Shown here: piece after piece, positions 42,710-52,039 of the stretch
How the letters are laid out: each line of letters starts with the position of its first letter
Numbering within the stretch: position 1 is the first letter of the stretch
NCBI GenBank assembly: GCA_026003195.1
Contig: BPGU01000004.1
Coordinates: forward strand, 444,317 to 508,316
Origin: Armatimonadota bacterium
Lineage (GTDB): Bacteria > Armatimonadota > HRBIN16
Direction of reading: 5' to 3'
DNA: 64,000 nucleotides
Notes under the pieces: generated by a model
Database searches by the model: none
Seen by the model: only the letters and a program-made list of their open reading frames with translations
Told to the model about the DNA's origin: nothing
Program-made: the position numbers and the translations under genes

Positions 42710-45649
42710 CTATCGAATGCGCCAGATGCCCACGTGGTCTACGGCGACGCCTGCTTTGCCGAACCATTCCACGCGCGTCTCTATCGCGCCGCCCGGGTGG
42801 CTGGTCATCAGCGCGACATAGCGGTACTCGCCCAGCGGCAGCTCCTCCGCCTGCACCACACGCTCGGCGGTGACGGGGGTGCCGCCCCCCACGCAGGTAT
42901 CCACCTTCAGCAGCGCACCCTGCGTCTCACCCGTACGCTTCAGCCGAAACAGCACCAGATATCGTCCTGCAGGCATGCCGGCGTAGGGACCGAACAGGAT
43001 ATGTCCCGCCTGCGCCTTGCCCGGTAGTGCGCTCCACGCCTTGCCTCCGCTGGCGGCAAGGTCATTCACCTCTTCGCCGGAGAGATGGCTCAGAGTCTCC
43101 GCCTCATAAAACGCCACCGGCTCTGCCTCACGAGGCAACGGCAGCCTGCCGATGACCTGCTCGGGCTGAATATGCAGGACGGGGATGCGTACCTCTCGCC
43201 GACCGAACGCCCCCTCGAAGGCGATTTGGACTGTATCCGCGCTCGGCACACCCTCTACCAGCACATCCACGCCACTGGACGGCAACAGGTCGATATTGTC
43301 AAAGGAGGTCGCCGCTTGCTGAAGTCCTTCCTCCACCTTCACGGCAATCTTCTGTCGCTGTTTGCCGGTGTTGCGCACATGCACGGTGAAAGAGGCGCGC
43401 TGCTCACCGAGCACGGCGACTCGGTCGGGAGGGCGCACGATAATCTGCTCGCGCTCCATCGCCTGCAAGTACAGCGCGGCGAGGTGGTCAGGACGCACAG
43501 CGACATACTCATCGCCCAGACGCTGCAGCAGGTCGCGTAGCATGGGCAGGCTCGTGCCCCAGTTCCACAGGAACAGGTGTAGAAAAGCGGGACGGTGTGC
43601 TGGCGTCATCGCTCGCACCTGCTGTTCCCACAGAGCAACCTGCTCCTCTGGAGAGGCGTTCTCTCGCCATCCTAACACTGCGTGGAACACGGGCACGTTG
43701 CGCGAAGTAAGGTAGGTGGCGTCTTCGTAGCGGGTGACGCGCTTGCCGTAGTCGGGGAAAAGCGCCTGCACCTGAACGATGTCGGCGTACTGGGCAATCC
43801 GCCTGGGGTCGGTGATGCCCATGATCCAGGCAGCGTACAGATCCATCGGCATCATCGCCTGGCGGGTGAGGTTCAGGAAGTCGGTGTATACCTTCTCGCT
43901 GTCACGGTAGCGTTTGCCGAACTGGTCGGGATAGGTATAGCCCAGTCCCGATACGGCGGTCAGCCAGTAGTCCTGTGGGGTGGAGGTCTCGTAGTAGTAG
44001 TCCACCACTGCGGGGATCAGCCATCCCGCCGCAGGGCTAATCGTCCAGCCGATGGGGATAGTGCCCCGCAGCGGGTCGCGCCACAGCTGCGGGAAGTTAT
44101 GAGTGGTCAACACCGGCAGGTTATCCCCGTCGGACAGGATGAAGGAGACGTATACCTTGTCGTCCTTCAGCGGAGGCGCAGGGGGTGCGGGCTTCTGGCG
44201 GAACTGCGCCACACGGATGCCCGAATGCACGGTCAGGTTAGCGACGTTGATGGTGCCTACCAGATACTTGCCGAACTCTGCGAAGAGGGTGACGCCCGGT
44301 CCCTCGCCGATGCCGATGTCCTTGCCCGCCCAGGGGTAGCTCAGCACGCAGGTATTGGGTGGCATTTTCGCCAGAACCTCTTCCGCAAGGCGTGCCTCCG
44401 CGTTGGGGTCGGAGTACGCCCGCGCGCCGTCAATCGGTCCCGATATCCAGAAGATGAACACCCTGTTCGCCACCAGATAGTCGCGCAGGGCGAGGTGGTC
44501 GGGGTAGGAACAGGCAATCAGGTGATGATTCATCTGCTCCCACAACGTTTCATAAGCCCATCGGTAAGCGTCTACGTTCTTTTTCCACCGCCCGCGCAGG
44601 TCGGCGACCACGGGCAGACTCAGTGCTCTGGCAATGCGGGGTGACGCCACCACCGCATCATGCACCCCAGCCAGCATGGTGGCGACGTTTTTGGTAGCGG
44701 GCACCGCGGGGTCGGTAATCACCACGCCTTTGATCAGGGAGCGGAACCGTTGCAACAGTTGCTGCGGGTTGCTTACTCGCTCTATCCGCTTCACCCAGCC
44801 GCGCTGGCGCATCCAGTCCAGCCAGAGCTGGTCGGTTTCGTGGAACAGATAGTAGACCTGCGGTCGCTGGCGGTTGACGATGCCCTGCAGGGAGAGTAGC
44901 AGCATCTGCCAGTCGGCGGGTTGGGGTCGGATATCCGCTACCAGCAAGGTTTGCGCAGGAGGCGACGACTTGGCGAATATCTCGCTCAGAGATGGTGAAG
45001 GCGCCGCCTGCAGGTCTTGGGGTTGACCGGAAGGCTGAGGGGGAGCGACACGCTGAATACCCAGCGGCACTTGCACGCCCTCCACGCGGAAAAGGCTCAC
45101 CCGGTCCACGCGCAGCGAAGCGTAGCCCGTCCAGCGCAGGCGACACTCCAGCTTGCCGCCCTCATAGCGGAAGAAGAGTGGGATCTGTACGTATCTGTCC
45201 GGCGACAACTCGGTGTCCACCACTTGCCGGGCAGCGAGGATGTTCTGACCGTAGCCTGTGCAGGCGTCTACCTCTGCCACGGTTTCGCCGTCCCGCAGGT
45301 CATCCAGCAGCTTCACCCGGAAGAACGCCACATAGTGACCCGGCGGCAGGTCTATGTAGGGACCGTATAGAATGTGCCCTTCCAGGTCTTGGTGCCCCCC
45401 GCGCTCGGAGGTTCGCGCCTCTCGCACCTTGCCGCCGTGCGCTTCAGGGTCGTTGACGATGCGCCCGACGTTCGAGCCTGCTTCCTCTGCCTCCCACGCA
45501 CGAGCGGGCGTATACTGTGCTTCGGGCAGTTTCATGGATGCGGGAACCTCCCGCCGCACCTGCACCCAGTCGGGGCTCTGCTGGGCAAAGGCGGCGGCAG
45601 ACAGGGCAATGAGGAGAAAAAGCAACCAGATATGCCGAAAGCATTTCAT
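42710..45649 (-). CDS. Secreted GxGYxYP-type putative glycoside hydrolase
   Basis: A 979-residue exported protein (signal CFRHIWLLFLLIALSAAAFA). Flanking beta domains at about 45-180 and 870-979 are related to each other (GHILYGPYIDLPPGHYVAFF near the start, GHILFGPYAGMPAGRYLVLF near the end). The middle carries the family signature in SGLGYTYPDQFGKR and the region QTLLVADIRPQPADWQMLLL. GxGYxYP proteins are predicted glycoside hydrolases of unproven substrate. The ATG at 45649 has AGGAGG ten bases upstream; the open frame further upstream is dispersed-repeat DNA. Confidence 0.8.
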   Translation of the reverse strand: MKCFRHIWLLFLLIALSAAAFAQQSPDWVQVRREVPASMKLPEAQYTPARAWEAEEAGSNVGRIVNDPEAHGGKVREARTSERGGHQDLEGHILYGPYIDLPPGHYVAFFRVKLLDDLRDGETVAEVDACTGYGQNILAARQVVDTELSPDRYVQIPLFFRYEGGKLECRLRWTGYASLRVDRVSLFRVEGVQVPLGIQRVAPPQPSGQPQDLQAAPSPSLSEIFAKSSPPAQTLLVADIRPQPADWQMLLLSLQGIVNRQRPQVYYLFHETDQLWLDWMRQRGWVKRIERVSNPQQLLQRFRSLIKGVVITDPAVPATKNVATMLAGVHDAVVASPRIARALSLPVVADLRGRWKKNVDAYRWAYETLWEQMNHHLIACSYPDHLALRDYLVANRVFIFWISGPIDGARAYSDPNAEARLAEEVLAKMPPNTCVLSYPWAGKDIGIGEGPGVTLFAEFGKYLVGTINVANLTVHSGIRVAQFRQKPAPPAPPLKDDKVYVSFILSDGDNLPVLTTHNFPQLWRDPLRGTIPIGWTISPAAGWLIPAVVDYYYETSTPQDYWLTAVSGLGYTYPDQFGKRYRDSEKVYTDFLNLTRQAMMPMDLYAAWIMGITDPRRIAQYADIVQVQALFPDYGKRVTRYEDATYLTSRNVPVFHAVLGWRENASPEEQVALWEQQVRAMTPAHRPAFLHLFLWNWGTSLPMLRDLLQRLGDEYVAVRPDHLAALYLQAMEREQIIVRPPDRVAVLGEQRASFTVHVRNTGKQRQKIAVKVEEGLQQAATSFDNIDLLPSSGVDVLVEGVPSADTVQIAFEGAFGRREVRIPVLHIQPEQVIGRLPLPREAEPVAFYEAETLSHLSGEEVNDLAASGGKAWSALPGKAQAGHILFGPYAGMPAGRYLVLFRLKRTGETQGALLKVDTCVGGGTPVTAERVVQAEELPLGEYRYVALMTSHPGGAIETRVEWFGKAGVAVDHVGIWRIR

Positions 45650-45865
45650 CGTTTCGCTACCTCCTGTGGCGTCGTCTGTATTTTCGCGATAGGGGAACTG
45701 CTGTCCTCTGGACGCCCCGAAGTGTGTTCCCTCATTCGGGTCATTGGAGGGCGAGGCTCCTGCCGAGCCGTTGGGTGTGGAGTGAGCGGCACGCACCCGT
45801 GAAAGCACCAGGATAACTCCTGAGGGGCACGATAGAGCGTGCCCCTCTCTTCCCTTTCAGCTCGT

Positions 45866-46459
45866 TTATGCCGCTTTACGCCAGGTGTTTTGCTGTCGCC
45901 CGCTGATGAGGTTCATCAGCGCATCCAGCCGACGAACGATCTCGTCCTTCGCCCGAAGGGCTTCCGACAGCAATCGCTCCGCCTACTCTTTCTGTCCGCG
46001 GTTGACCAGTGTGACGATCTCCCTCTCCAGCTGGTGGAAGCGGGCATGCGGAGATTCTATCGCCTGAAACTCGGCGTATGCGCCGAAGTCTCTCTGTGCA
46101 GAACTGTAGTACCACTTACCAATCTATTCGTGTAGATTTACATACTCCTGCCATGCGTTTTTGAACTCTTCAAAAGTCTGGCGGTTGTCTGCCGCAGTCA
46201 TGGAGGCTTCATACTGTTGGAAAGCCTCTTCTACCGCCTGAATGTTCTCACGGGCAGTTTCCTCCGCAGCTTGCATCTCTTTGGGGTCACCAGCGGCGAG
46301 GAGATGGCGAAACTCGCGCGCCCGAACCTGCGAAATGTTCGAGTCAATCTTGCCAAAGGCGATAGCGTTCGCCAGATGATGATGCACCACCTCGCGTGCG
46401 GGCTGATTCACTTTGGAGAGTTGCATCAGGCTGAAGATGCCTACCGCCAATTTGCGGGA
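45866..46459 (-). pseudogene. Chemoreceptor sensor-domain remnant with two in-frame TAG codons
   Basis: On the reverse strand a single frame encodes SRKLAVGIFSLMQLSKVNQP, then IDSNISQVRAREFRHLLAAG and FEEFKNAWQEYVNLHE, a 4-helix-bundle chemoreceptor ligand domain. It is interrupted by TAG at 46124-46126 and again by TAG after VTLVNRGQKE, then continues to TAA at 45866-45868. The N-terminal TM helix and the HAMP and signalling domains are missing. The two TAG codons could each be CAG-to-TAG changes. The similarity to the sensor domain of the intact receptor at 25572 is general. Confidence 0.75.
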
Positions 46460-46568
46460 TGAAACCTGAAGTGATTTCTCCGGTTTACCGATAATCAAGG
46501 GTGAATGCACCTCTCCCCCAGCCCCTCCTGTCCAGAGAGGGGAGAGCCAGGTCTCCACGGGTTCACCG

Positions 46569-47636
46569 ATGCCTGCAGAGGAACGCACCGAACAAGCGAC
46601 GCCGCGACGACGGCAAGAGGCACGCCGAAGGGGACAGGTTGCCCGCTCGGTGGAGCTGTCGTCGGTAGCGGTCTTTCTGGCGGTGGTGATGGTGCTGAAG
46701 GCGGTCAGCGAGGGCGCGCTGCAGGGAGCGATGGAGTCCATCCGTTTCGCGCTGACCAATCTCAGCCACACCGAGTTCTCCCCAGCGCTTGCGCTCTCGT
46801 TCGCGACGGGTTGCCTCAGCCATGCGGCGAAGGCGTTCCTGCCCGTGATCGGCGTGGCGATGGTGGTGGGCGTGGTGGTGAACCTGCTGCAGGTGGGCGT
46901 GATGTTCACCGCTGAACCGTTGGCTCCCAACTGGGCGAGGCTTAACCCAGTGGCTGGCTTCACCCGTCTGTTCTCGCGGCGTGCCTTCGTGGAGAGCGTC
47001 AAGACGTTGCTGAAGGTGTTGCTCATCGGCTGGCTCACCTTTTCGGCAGTGCGGGCAGACGCGGCGATGCTGTTGCGCTCCGGCGAGATAGACCCACTGA
47101 TGGTGCTCATGCTGGTAGGGCAGTTGCTGTATAAGATGGCGTGGCGCGTGGGACTGGCGATGCTGGTGCTGGCACTGCTGGACTACGGCTTCCAGCGGTG
47201 GGAGTACGAGAAGAGCCTGCGCATGACCAAAGAGGAGGTCAAGCAGGAGATGAAACAGACGGAGGGCGACCCGCAGGTCAAATCGCGCATCCGCGCCCGC
47301 CAGCAAGCCATCGCTCGCCGACGTATGATGCAGGCTGTGCCAAAGGCGGACGTGGTGGTGACTAACCCCACACACTATGCCGTGGCGTTGCAGTACGACG
47401 CGCAGAAGATGGCGGCTCCAGCCGTGGTGGCGAAGGGCATGAACCTGATTGCGCTGCGCATCCGCGAAATCGCCCAGCAGCACGGAGTGCCGATTGTAGA
47501 GAACCCCCCGCTGGCACAGAGTCTGTACCGCACGGTGGACATCGGTGAGCAGATACCGCCCGAGCTCTATCAGGCAGTCGCAGAGGTGCTGGCGTACGTC
47601 TATCGGCTGCGAGGTCATCGAGGAACACGACCATGA
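46569..47636 (+). CDS. flhB: Flagellar export switch protein FlhB
   Basis: A 355-residue membrane protein of the FlhB/YscU family. A basic N-terminus (TEQATPRRRQEARRRGQVAR) precedes four membrane helices (about 30-200), a charged linker (MTKEEVKQEMKQTEGDPQVK) and the cytoplasmic autocleavage domain with the N-P-T-H site in VVVTNPTHYAVALQYD. It sets substrate specificity of the flagellar type III secretion gate. No other flagellar gene is adjacent, which is unusual since flhB is normally next to flhA or fliR. The ribosome site is weak. Confidence 0.93.
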   Translation: MPAEERTEQATPRRRQEARRRGQVARSVELSSVAVFLAVVMVLKAVSEGALQGAMESIRFALTNLSHTEFSPALALSFATGCLSHAAKAFLPVIGVAMVVGVVVNLLQVGVMFTAEPLAPNWARLNPVAGFTRLFSRRAFVESVKTLLKVLLIGWLTFSAVRADAAMLLRSGEIDPLMVLMLVGQLLYKMAWRVGLAMLVLALLDYGFQRWEYEKSLRMTKEEVKQEMKQTEGDPQVKSRIRARQQAIARRRMMQAVPKADVVVTNPTHYAVALQYDAQKMAAPAVVAKGMNLIALRIREIAQQHGVPIVENPPLAQSLYRTVDIGEQIPPELYQAVAEVLAYVYRLRGHRGTRP

Positions 47637-47697
47637 GAGGGACAGGGATAACTCCCGTCACCCCGCCGAGGGTACTGGTACAGTGAAGGCGGTGCTG

Positions 47698-48105
47698 CTA
47701 CACGGAATAACTACCTATCGGCGTTTTGTGGAAGTGCACCATCAGCCAGCGTCCGTCCTCGCGCACGAACACGCGCGTCTCGTTGGTGGTGGTAAACAGG
47801 ATGCCGTTTTCTCCTGAACGGGTGACCACCAGCGTGTAGGTAACGATAGCCACGTTGCCGTACATCTGCACGCGGGGGTGGACAATGTCCAGGCGATACT
47901 GTGTGTTCGGTGGGCGCACACTCTTCTGCTGGCGCATGTAGTGCAGATGGAAGTCCAGCGTGTCGAGGCGTGCGGGCGTCTCCGCCTCAAAAGAGGAGAC
48001 ATCATCCGCCACCAGTTCGCGATAGGTATCGGTGTCCTGGCAGTAGATGGCGTGCAACAAGCGTTCCAGAGTTTGCATCACTTCTTGCTCGCGTCGTCGG
48101 TTCAT
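47698..48105 (-). CDS. NTF2/SnoaL-like (DUF4440-type) protein
   Basis: A 135-residue single-domain protein. It has the helix [20 protein letters not shown], then [12 protein letters not shown] and the beta-sheet part [20 protein letters not shown], ending [20 protein letters not shown]. This is typical of the CaMKII-association/SnoaL-like group. These cone-shaped folds bind small ligands or act as enzymes, but function cannot be told from sequence. GGAGGTG precedes the ATG, which overlaps the aroC stop (ATGA). The two are cotranscribed with no obvious metabolic link. Confidence 0.85.
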   Translation of the reverse strand: MNRRREQEVMQTLERLLHAIYCQDTDTYRELVADDVSSFEAETPARLDTLDFHLHYMRQQKSVRPPNTQYRLDIVHPRVQMYGNVAIVTYTLVVTRSGENGILFTTTNETRVFVREDGRWLMVHFHKTPIGSYSV

Positions 48106-49190
48106 CGTTCACCTCCACACTGGGCGCGGTGACGCAAGTAGTGGTCTACCAGCACCAGCGCCATCATCGCCTCCACAATGGGCACGGCGCGAGGCAACAC
48201 ACAGGGGTCGTGCCTGCCTTTTGCCTGCAAGATGGCTGGTTCACGGTGCACGTTGACCGTCTCCTGCGGCTGCATAATAGTGGCTGTGGGCTTAAACGCC
48301 ACGCGAATGACGATGTTCTCGCCGTTGGAGATGCCGCCCTGCACACCGCCGGAGTAGTTCGTGCGCGTGCGCACCCTGCCTGAACCGTCCACGTAAAAGC
48401 GGTCGTTATGCTGGGAGCCGGTCAGGTCGGTTCCTGCAAAGCCGGAGCCGATTTCAAACCCTTTGGCGGCAGGAATCGATAGCATCGCCTTGGCGAGGTC
48501 GGCATCCAGCTTATCGAACACAGGCTCCCCCCATCCCGCTGGCACTCCACGAGCCACACAGCCTACCACTCCTCCCAGAGAGTCCCCCTGTCGGCGTGCC
48601 TGGTCTATCGCTTGTGCCATCGCCTCCGCCAGCACGGGGTCAGGACAGCGTACCGGATTGGCTTCCACCTGTTGCAGGGTCACCGTGTCGGGGTCTACCT
48701 GCGTACACAGGGTGTGTATCTTCTCCACCCAGCCCACAATCTCCACGCCCTGTTCGCGCAGTATCTTTTTGGCGACCGCCCCTGCTGCGACCCGCCCTAC
48801 CGTCTCGCGTGCGCTGGCTCGCCCACCTCCGCGCCAGTCACGGATGCCGTACTTCGCGTCGTAGGCGTAGTCCGCATGAGAGGGACGGTACAGTTCACGG
48901 AAATGCTCGTACGCCTCGGGACGGGCGTCTTCGTTCCACACCAGCAGACAGATAGGTGAGCCCAGCGTTCTGCCCTCGAACACGCCGGAGAGAATGTGTA
49001 CGGTATCGCTCTCTCGCCTCTGCGTGACCAGTTTGCTCTGCCCGGGGCGGCGCCTGTCCAGTTCGCTCTGAATCTCCTCCACGGAGATAGGCACGCCGGG
49101 AGGGCAACCGTCGATAACCACTCCTACCGCACCGCCGTGCGACTCGCCGAAGGTCGTTATTCGAAAGAGATGCCCGAAGATGTTTCCCAT
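48102..49190 (-). CDS. aroC: Chorismate synthase
   Basis: A 362-residue enzyme converting EPSP to chorismate with reduced FMN, the last step of the shikimate pathway. Signatures are [40 protein letters not shown], a Gly-rich [16 protein letters not shown] and [11 protein letters not shown]-like [11 protein letters not shown]. The ATG at 49190 is preceded by GGTGAGT. A perfect TATAAT lies at 49207-49212 on the same strand, which excludes the longer frame to 49208 as the start. Divergent from isocitrate dehydrogenase across an 83-base gap. Confidence 0.95.
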   Translation of the reverse strand: MGNIFGHLFRITTFGESHGGAVGVVIDGCPPGVPISVEEIQSELDRRRPGQSKLVTQRRESDTVHILSGVFEGRTLGSPICLLVWNEDARPEAYEHFRELYRPSHADYAYDAKYGIRDWRGGGRASARETVGRVAAGAVAKKILREQGVEIVGWVEKIHTLCTQVDPDTVTLQQVEANPVRCPDPVLAEAMAQAIDQARRQGDSLGGVVGCVARGVPAGWGEPVFDKLDADLAKAMLSIPAAKGFEIGSGFAGTDLTGSQHNDRFYVDGSGRVRTRTNYSGGVQGGISNGENIVIRVAFKPTATIMQPQETVNVHREPAILQAKGRHDPCVLPRAVPIVEAMMALVLVDHYLRHRAQCGGER

Positions 49191-49273
49191 ACACTCACCG
49201 CTTTTCATTATACAAGGAATCCCCCGTTAACACCTCTAAGTGTATAGTGCATTTCTGTATTGGAGGGAAAGAG

Positions 49274-50740
49274 ATGAACCTTCATATCACACCATCTGGC
49301 AAAAAGCTGATTACGGTGATCCCGGGCGATGGTATCGGTCCTGAGTGTGTCTACTCCGCGCTGCGCCTCATCGAAGCTGCTGGCGTTCCGATAGAGTGGG
49401 AGGTGCGCGAAGCCGGTGCCAGTGTGTTCCAGAAGGGCCTGGAGAGCGGTGTGCCGCCAGAGACTATCGAGTCTATCCGCAAGACGCGCGTGGTGTTGAA
49501 AGGTCCGCTGGAGACACCTGTGGGGTACGGCGAAAAGAGCGCGAACGTGACCCTGCGCAAACTGTTCGAAACCTATGCGAACGTACGCCCCGTGCGTGAA
49601 ATGCCCAATGTGCCCACCCCTTACAGCGGGCGAGGCATTGACCTGGTGGTAGTGCGTGAGAACGTAGAAGACCTGTATGCCGGCATCGAGCACATGCAAA
49701 CGCCGGGTGTGGCACAGTGTTTGAAGCTGATTTCGCGCAAAGGGTGTGAGAAGATTGTGCGCTTCGCCTTCGAGCTGGCGCGGGCGGAAGGACGCAAAAA
49801 GGTGCACTGCGCCACCAAATCCAACATTATGAAACTGACAGAAGGGATGCTGAAACGCACCTTCGAAGAGATTGCGCCCGAATACCCCGACATCGAAGCG
49901 AACCACATCATCGTGGATAACTGCGCGCACCAGCTGGTGAAGCGACCAGAGCAGTTCGACGTCATCGTCACCACCAACATGAACGGTGACATCCTCAGCG
50001 ACCTCACCTCTGCGCTCATCGGCGGGCTGGGGTTCGCGCCTTCGGCGAACATCGGCAACGAGGTGGCTATCTTCGAAGCGGTTCACGGCTCCGCGCCCAA
50101 GTACGCGGGCAAGAACGTGATTAACCCCACGGCGGTCATCCTGTCGGCGGTGATGATGCTGCGCTACCTCGGCGAGTTTGAAGCGGCAGCTCTGATCGAA
50201 AACGCCATCATGGTCACTCTGGAAGAGGGTAAGGTGCGCACCGGAGACGTGGTGGGCTATGACCGATGCAACACCACCACCGAATATACCGACGCCATCA
50301 TCGCCAATCTGGGCAGGAAACCCAGTCAGACTTTCGTGCGCGAGTACCGCCCCATCCAGCTACCTCAGGTGTCGCGCGAGCCGGTGATGGTGCGCCCGAA
50401 AGAGCGAAGGGTGGTCGGCGTGGATGTATTCGTGGAGTCCGACCTGTTCCCCGAACCGCTGGGCAAGTTGCTGGAGGAATTGGCAGAAGGCTCCGCCTTT
50501 CAGCTCAAAATGGTCTCCAACCGTGGCACCAAGGTCTATCCTCCTACCGGTGCAATCACCGATGTGGTAGACCATTACCGCTGCCGCTTCGTGCTGCGCG
50601 ATGCACCTGGCGACGCCACAGACTCCCAGATACTGGACCTGCTGCAGCGCGTGGGTAGCCGACTGCGCTGGATGCACCTCGAGAAGCTACAGGAGCTGGA
50701 GGGAGCCATGGGCTACACGAAAGCACAGGGCGAGGATTAG
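49274..50740 (+). CDS. icd: NADP-type isocitrate dehydrogenase, Thermus-like long form
   Basis: A 488-residue decarboxylating dehydrogenase for isocitrate in the TCA cycle. Motifs are VIPGDGIGPE, KGPLETPVGYGEKSANVTLR, VVRENVEDLYAGIEHMQTP, the metal/substrate site TNMNGDILSDLTSALIG and NEVAIFEAVHGSAPKYAGKN. The C-terminal about 150 residues (VVGVDVFVESDLFPEPLGK to KAQGED) form the extra domain known from Thermus thermophilus Icd. From memory the match to that protein is very high throughout, including the KAQGED terminus. GGAGGGAAAGAG precedes the ATG. A perfect 14-bp palindromic hairpin ends the transcript. Confidence 0.93.
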   Translation: MNLHITPSGKKLITVIPGDGIGPECVYSALRLIEAAGVPIEWEVREAGASVFQKGLESGVPPETIESIRKTRVVLKGPLETPVGYGEKSANVTLRKLFETYANVRPVREMPNVPTPYSGRGIDLVVVRENVEDLYAGIEHMQTPGVAQCLKLISRKGCEKIVRFAFELARAEGRKKVHCATKSNIMKLTEGMLKRTFEEIAPEYPDIEANHIIVDNCAHQLVKRPEQFDVIVTTNMNGDILSDLTSALIGGLGFAPSANIGNEVAIFEAVHGSAPKYAGKNVINPTAVILSAVMMLRYLGEFEAAALIENAIMVTLEEGKVRTGDVVGYDRCNTTTEYTDAIIANLGRKPSQTFVREYRPIQLPQVSREPVMVRPKERRVVGVDVFVESDLFPEPLGKLLEELAEGSAFQLKMVSNRGTKVYPPTGAITDVVDHYRCRFVLRDAPGDATDSQILDLLQRVGSRLRWMHLEKLQELEGAMGYTKAQGED

Positions 50741-50746
50741 GTGCAT

Positions 50747-50774
50747 CCCCCTCCTGCCGCGCGGCAGGAGGGGG
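50747..50774. terminator. 28-bp perfect palindrome after icd
   Basis: CCCCCTCCTGCCGC directly abuts its exact complement GCGGCAGGAGGGGG. It forms a very stable hairpin seven bases after the stop. No T-tract is present. A terminator or a stable 3' end is likely. Confidence 0.6.
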
Positions 50775-50885
50775 AGATAGCCTCCTCAGCCGCATCTTGC
50801 ACTGTTGTTCGCACTGTGACATCGGCTCGGTAGTATTGTCTTGAACGAACGGGCTCGCGCGGGCGGTCCGAAGGGAGGTGCTGCC

Positions 50886-52031
50886 ATGACAGGTCAAGGC
50901 TCTCCATCCTCTGCGAATATCCCCTTCTGCATACTCGGCGCCGGCAACGGCGGTCTGGCGATGGCGGCGCATCTTGCGCTCAAGGGTGTGCGGGTGCATT
51001 TGTGGAACCGAAGCCCTGAGAGGCTTCTACCTATCCAGCGTTCTGGCTATATCCACCTGATTGCCAGCCCAGATCGCCCCGACTTGCCGCAGGGGCAGGT
51101 GCACATTCCAGTGGTTACAACCGACATCGAAGAGGCAGTGCACGACGCCAGAGTGCTGATGGTGGTGGTTCCTGCTACTGGTCACGCCGAGGTGGCAGAG
51201 AGGCTCGCACCACATCTGCGTGACGGGCACATCATTGTGCTGAATCCGGGGCGTACGGGCGGTGCGCTGGAGGTGTTACATGTTCTGCAACGGCACGGCG
51301 TGAAGGCAGATGTGATTGTCGCCGAGGCGCAGACCCTGCTCTACGCCAGTCGCGCACTGAACCCGGGACAGGTGCAGATTTTCGGCATCAAGAACAGCGT
51401 GCCCGTTGCGGCGATACCAGCCTATCGTACTCCAGAGGTGGTGCAGGCACTGCGCAGTGCCTATACGGAGTTCGTGCCGGGCGACAATGTGATGAAGACC
51501 AGCATGGACAACATCGGCGCAATTTTCCATCCAGCGGTTACCGTGCTGAACGCTGCACGCATCGAGAGCACACATGGCCAGTTTGAATACTACATCGACG
51601 GCATTACCCCCTCGGTGGCGCAGGTACTGGAGACCATCGACGTCGAGCGGGTGGCGGTGGCGGCAGCGATGGGTTTTGGATGCATGACCGCACGTGAATG
51701 GCTGTACATCGCCTACGGTGCTTCGGGCAAAACGCTGTTCGACGCTATCCGTGCCAATCAGGGCTACTATGGCATTCAGGCGCCGCCCATCTTGCACCAT
51801 CGCTACATCACGGAAGATGTGCCCATGAGTCTGGTGCCCATTGCCTCGTTGGGGGAGATGCTGGGCGTGCCTTGTCCGACTATCCGTGCCATCATCCATC
51901 TGGCGAACCTGATGCACGGCTGCGACTACTGGCAGACAGGACGCACAGTGGAAAAGATGGGGCTGGCGGGGTTGAGCTTGCGCGAGATTCGGCTGCGTAT
52001 TCTCGAGGGTATTGACTCAGAAATGAGGTGA
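50886..52031 (+). CDS. Octopine/opine dehydrogenase-family NAD(P) oxidoreductase
   Basis: A 381-residue enzyme. The N-terminal Rossmann domain begins IPFCILGAGNGGLAMAAHLA (GxGxxG with NAD(P) site), with LMVVVPATGHAEVAERLAPH. The C-terminal octopine-dehydrogenase domain (about 185-370) has NIGAIFHPAVTVLNAARIES and the helical EYYIDGITPSVAQVLETID. Family members reductively join amino acids and keto acids, or run in reverse. GGGAGG precedes the ATG at 50886. The next gene, a B12-binding mutase-like protein, starts nine bases after the stop. Confidence 0.88.
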   Translation: MTGQGSPSSANIPFCILGAGNGGLAMAAHLALKGVRVHLWNRSPERLLPIQRSGYIHLIASPDRPDLPQGQVHIPVVTTDIEEAVHDARVLMVVVPATGHAEVAERLAPHLRDGHIIVLNPGRTGGALEVLHVLQRHGVKADVIVAEAQTLLYASRALNPGQVQIFGIKNSVPVAAIPAYRTPEVVQALRSAYTEFVPGDNVMKTSMDNIGAIFHPAVTVLNAARIESTHGQFEYYIDGITPSVAQVLETIDVERVAVAAAMGFGCMTAREWLYIAYGASGKTLFDAIRANQGYYGIQAPPILHHRYITEDVPMSLVPIASLGEMLGVPCPTIRAIIHLANLMHGCDYWQTGRTVEKMGLAGLSLREIRLRILEGIDSEMR

Positions 52032-52039
52032 AAACAACC

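Noticed and set aside
45650-45808. In-frame extension of the GxGYxYP protein
   Set aside because: It translates dispersed-repeat DNA; the signal peptide starts at 45649.
46124-47110. A 328-residue leftward protein across the flhB 5' half
   Set aside because: Only its last 110 residues are protein-like (chemoreceptor remnant); the rest is antisense to flhB.
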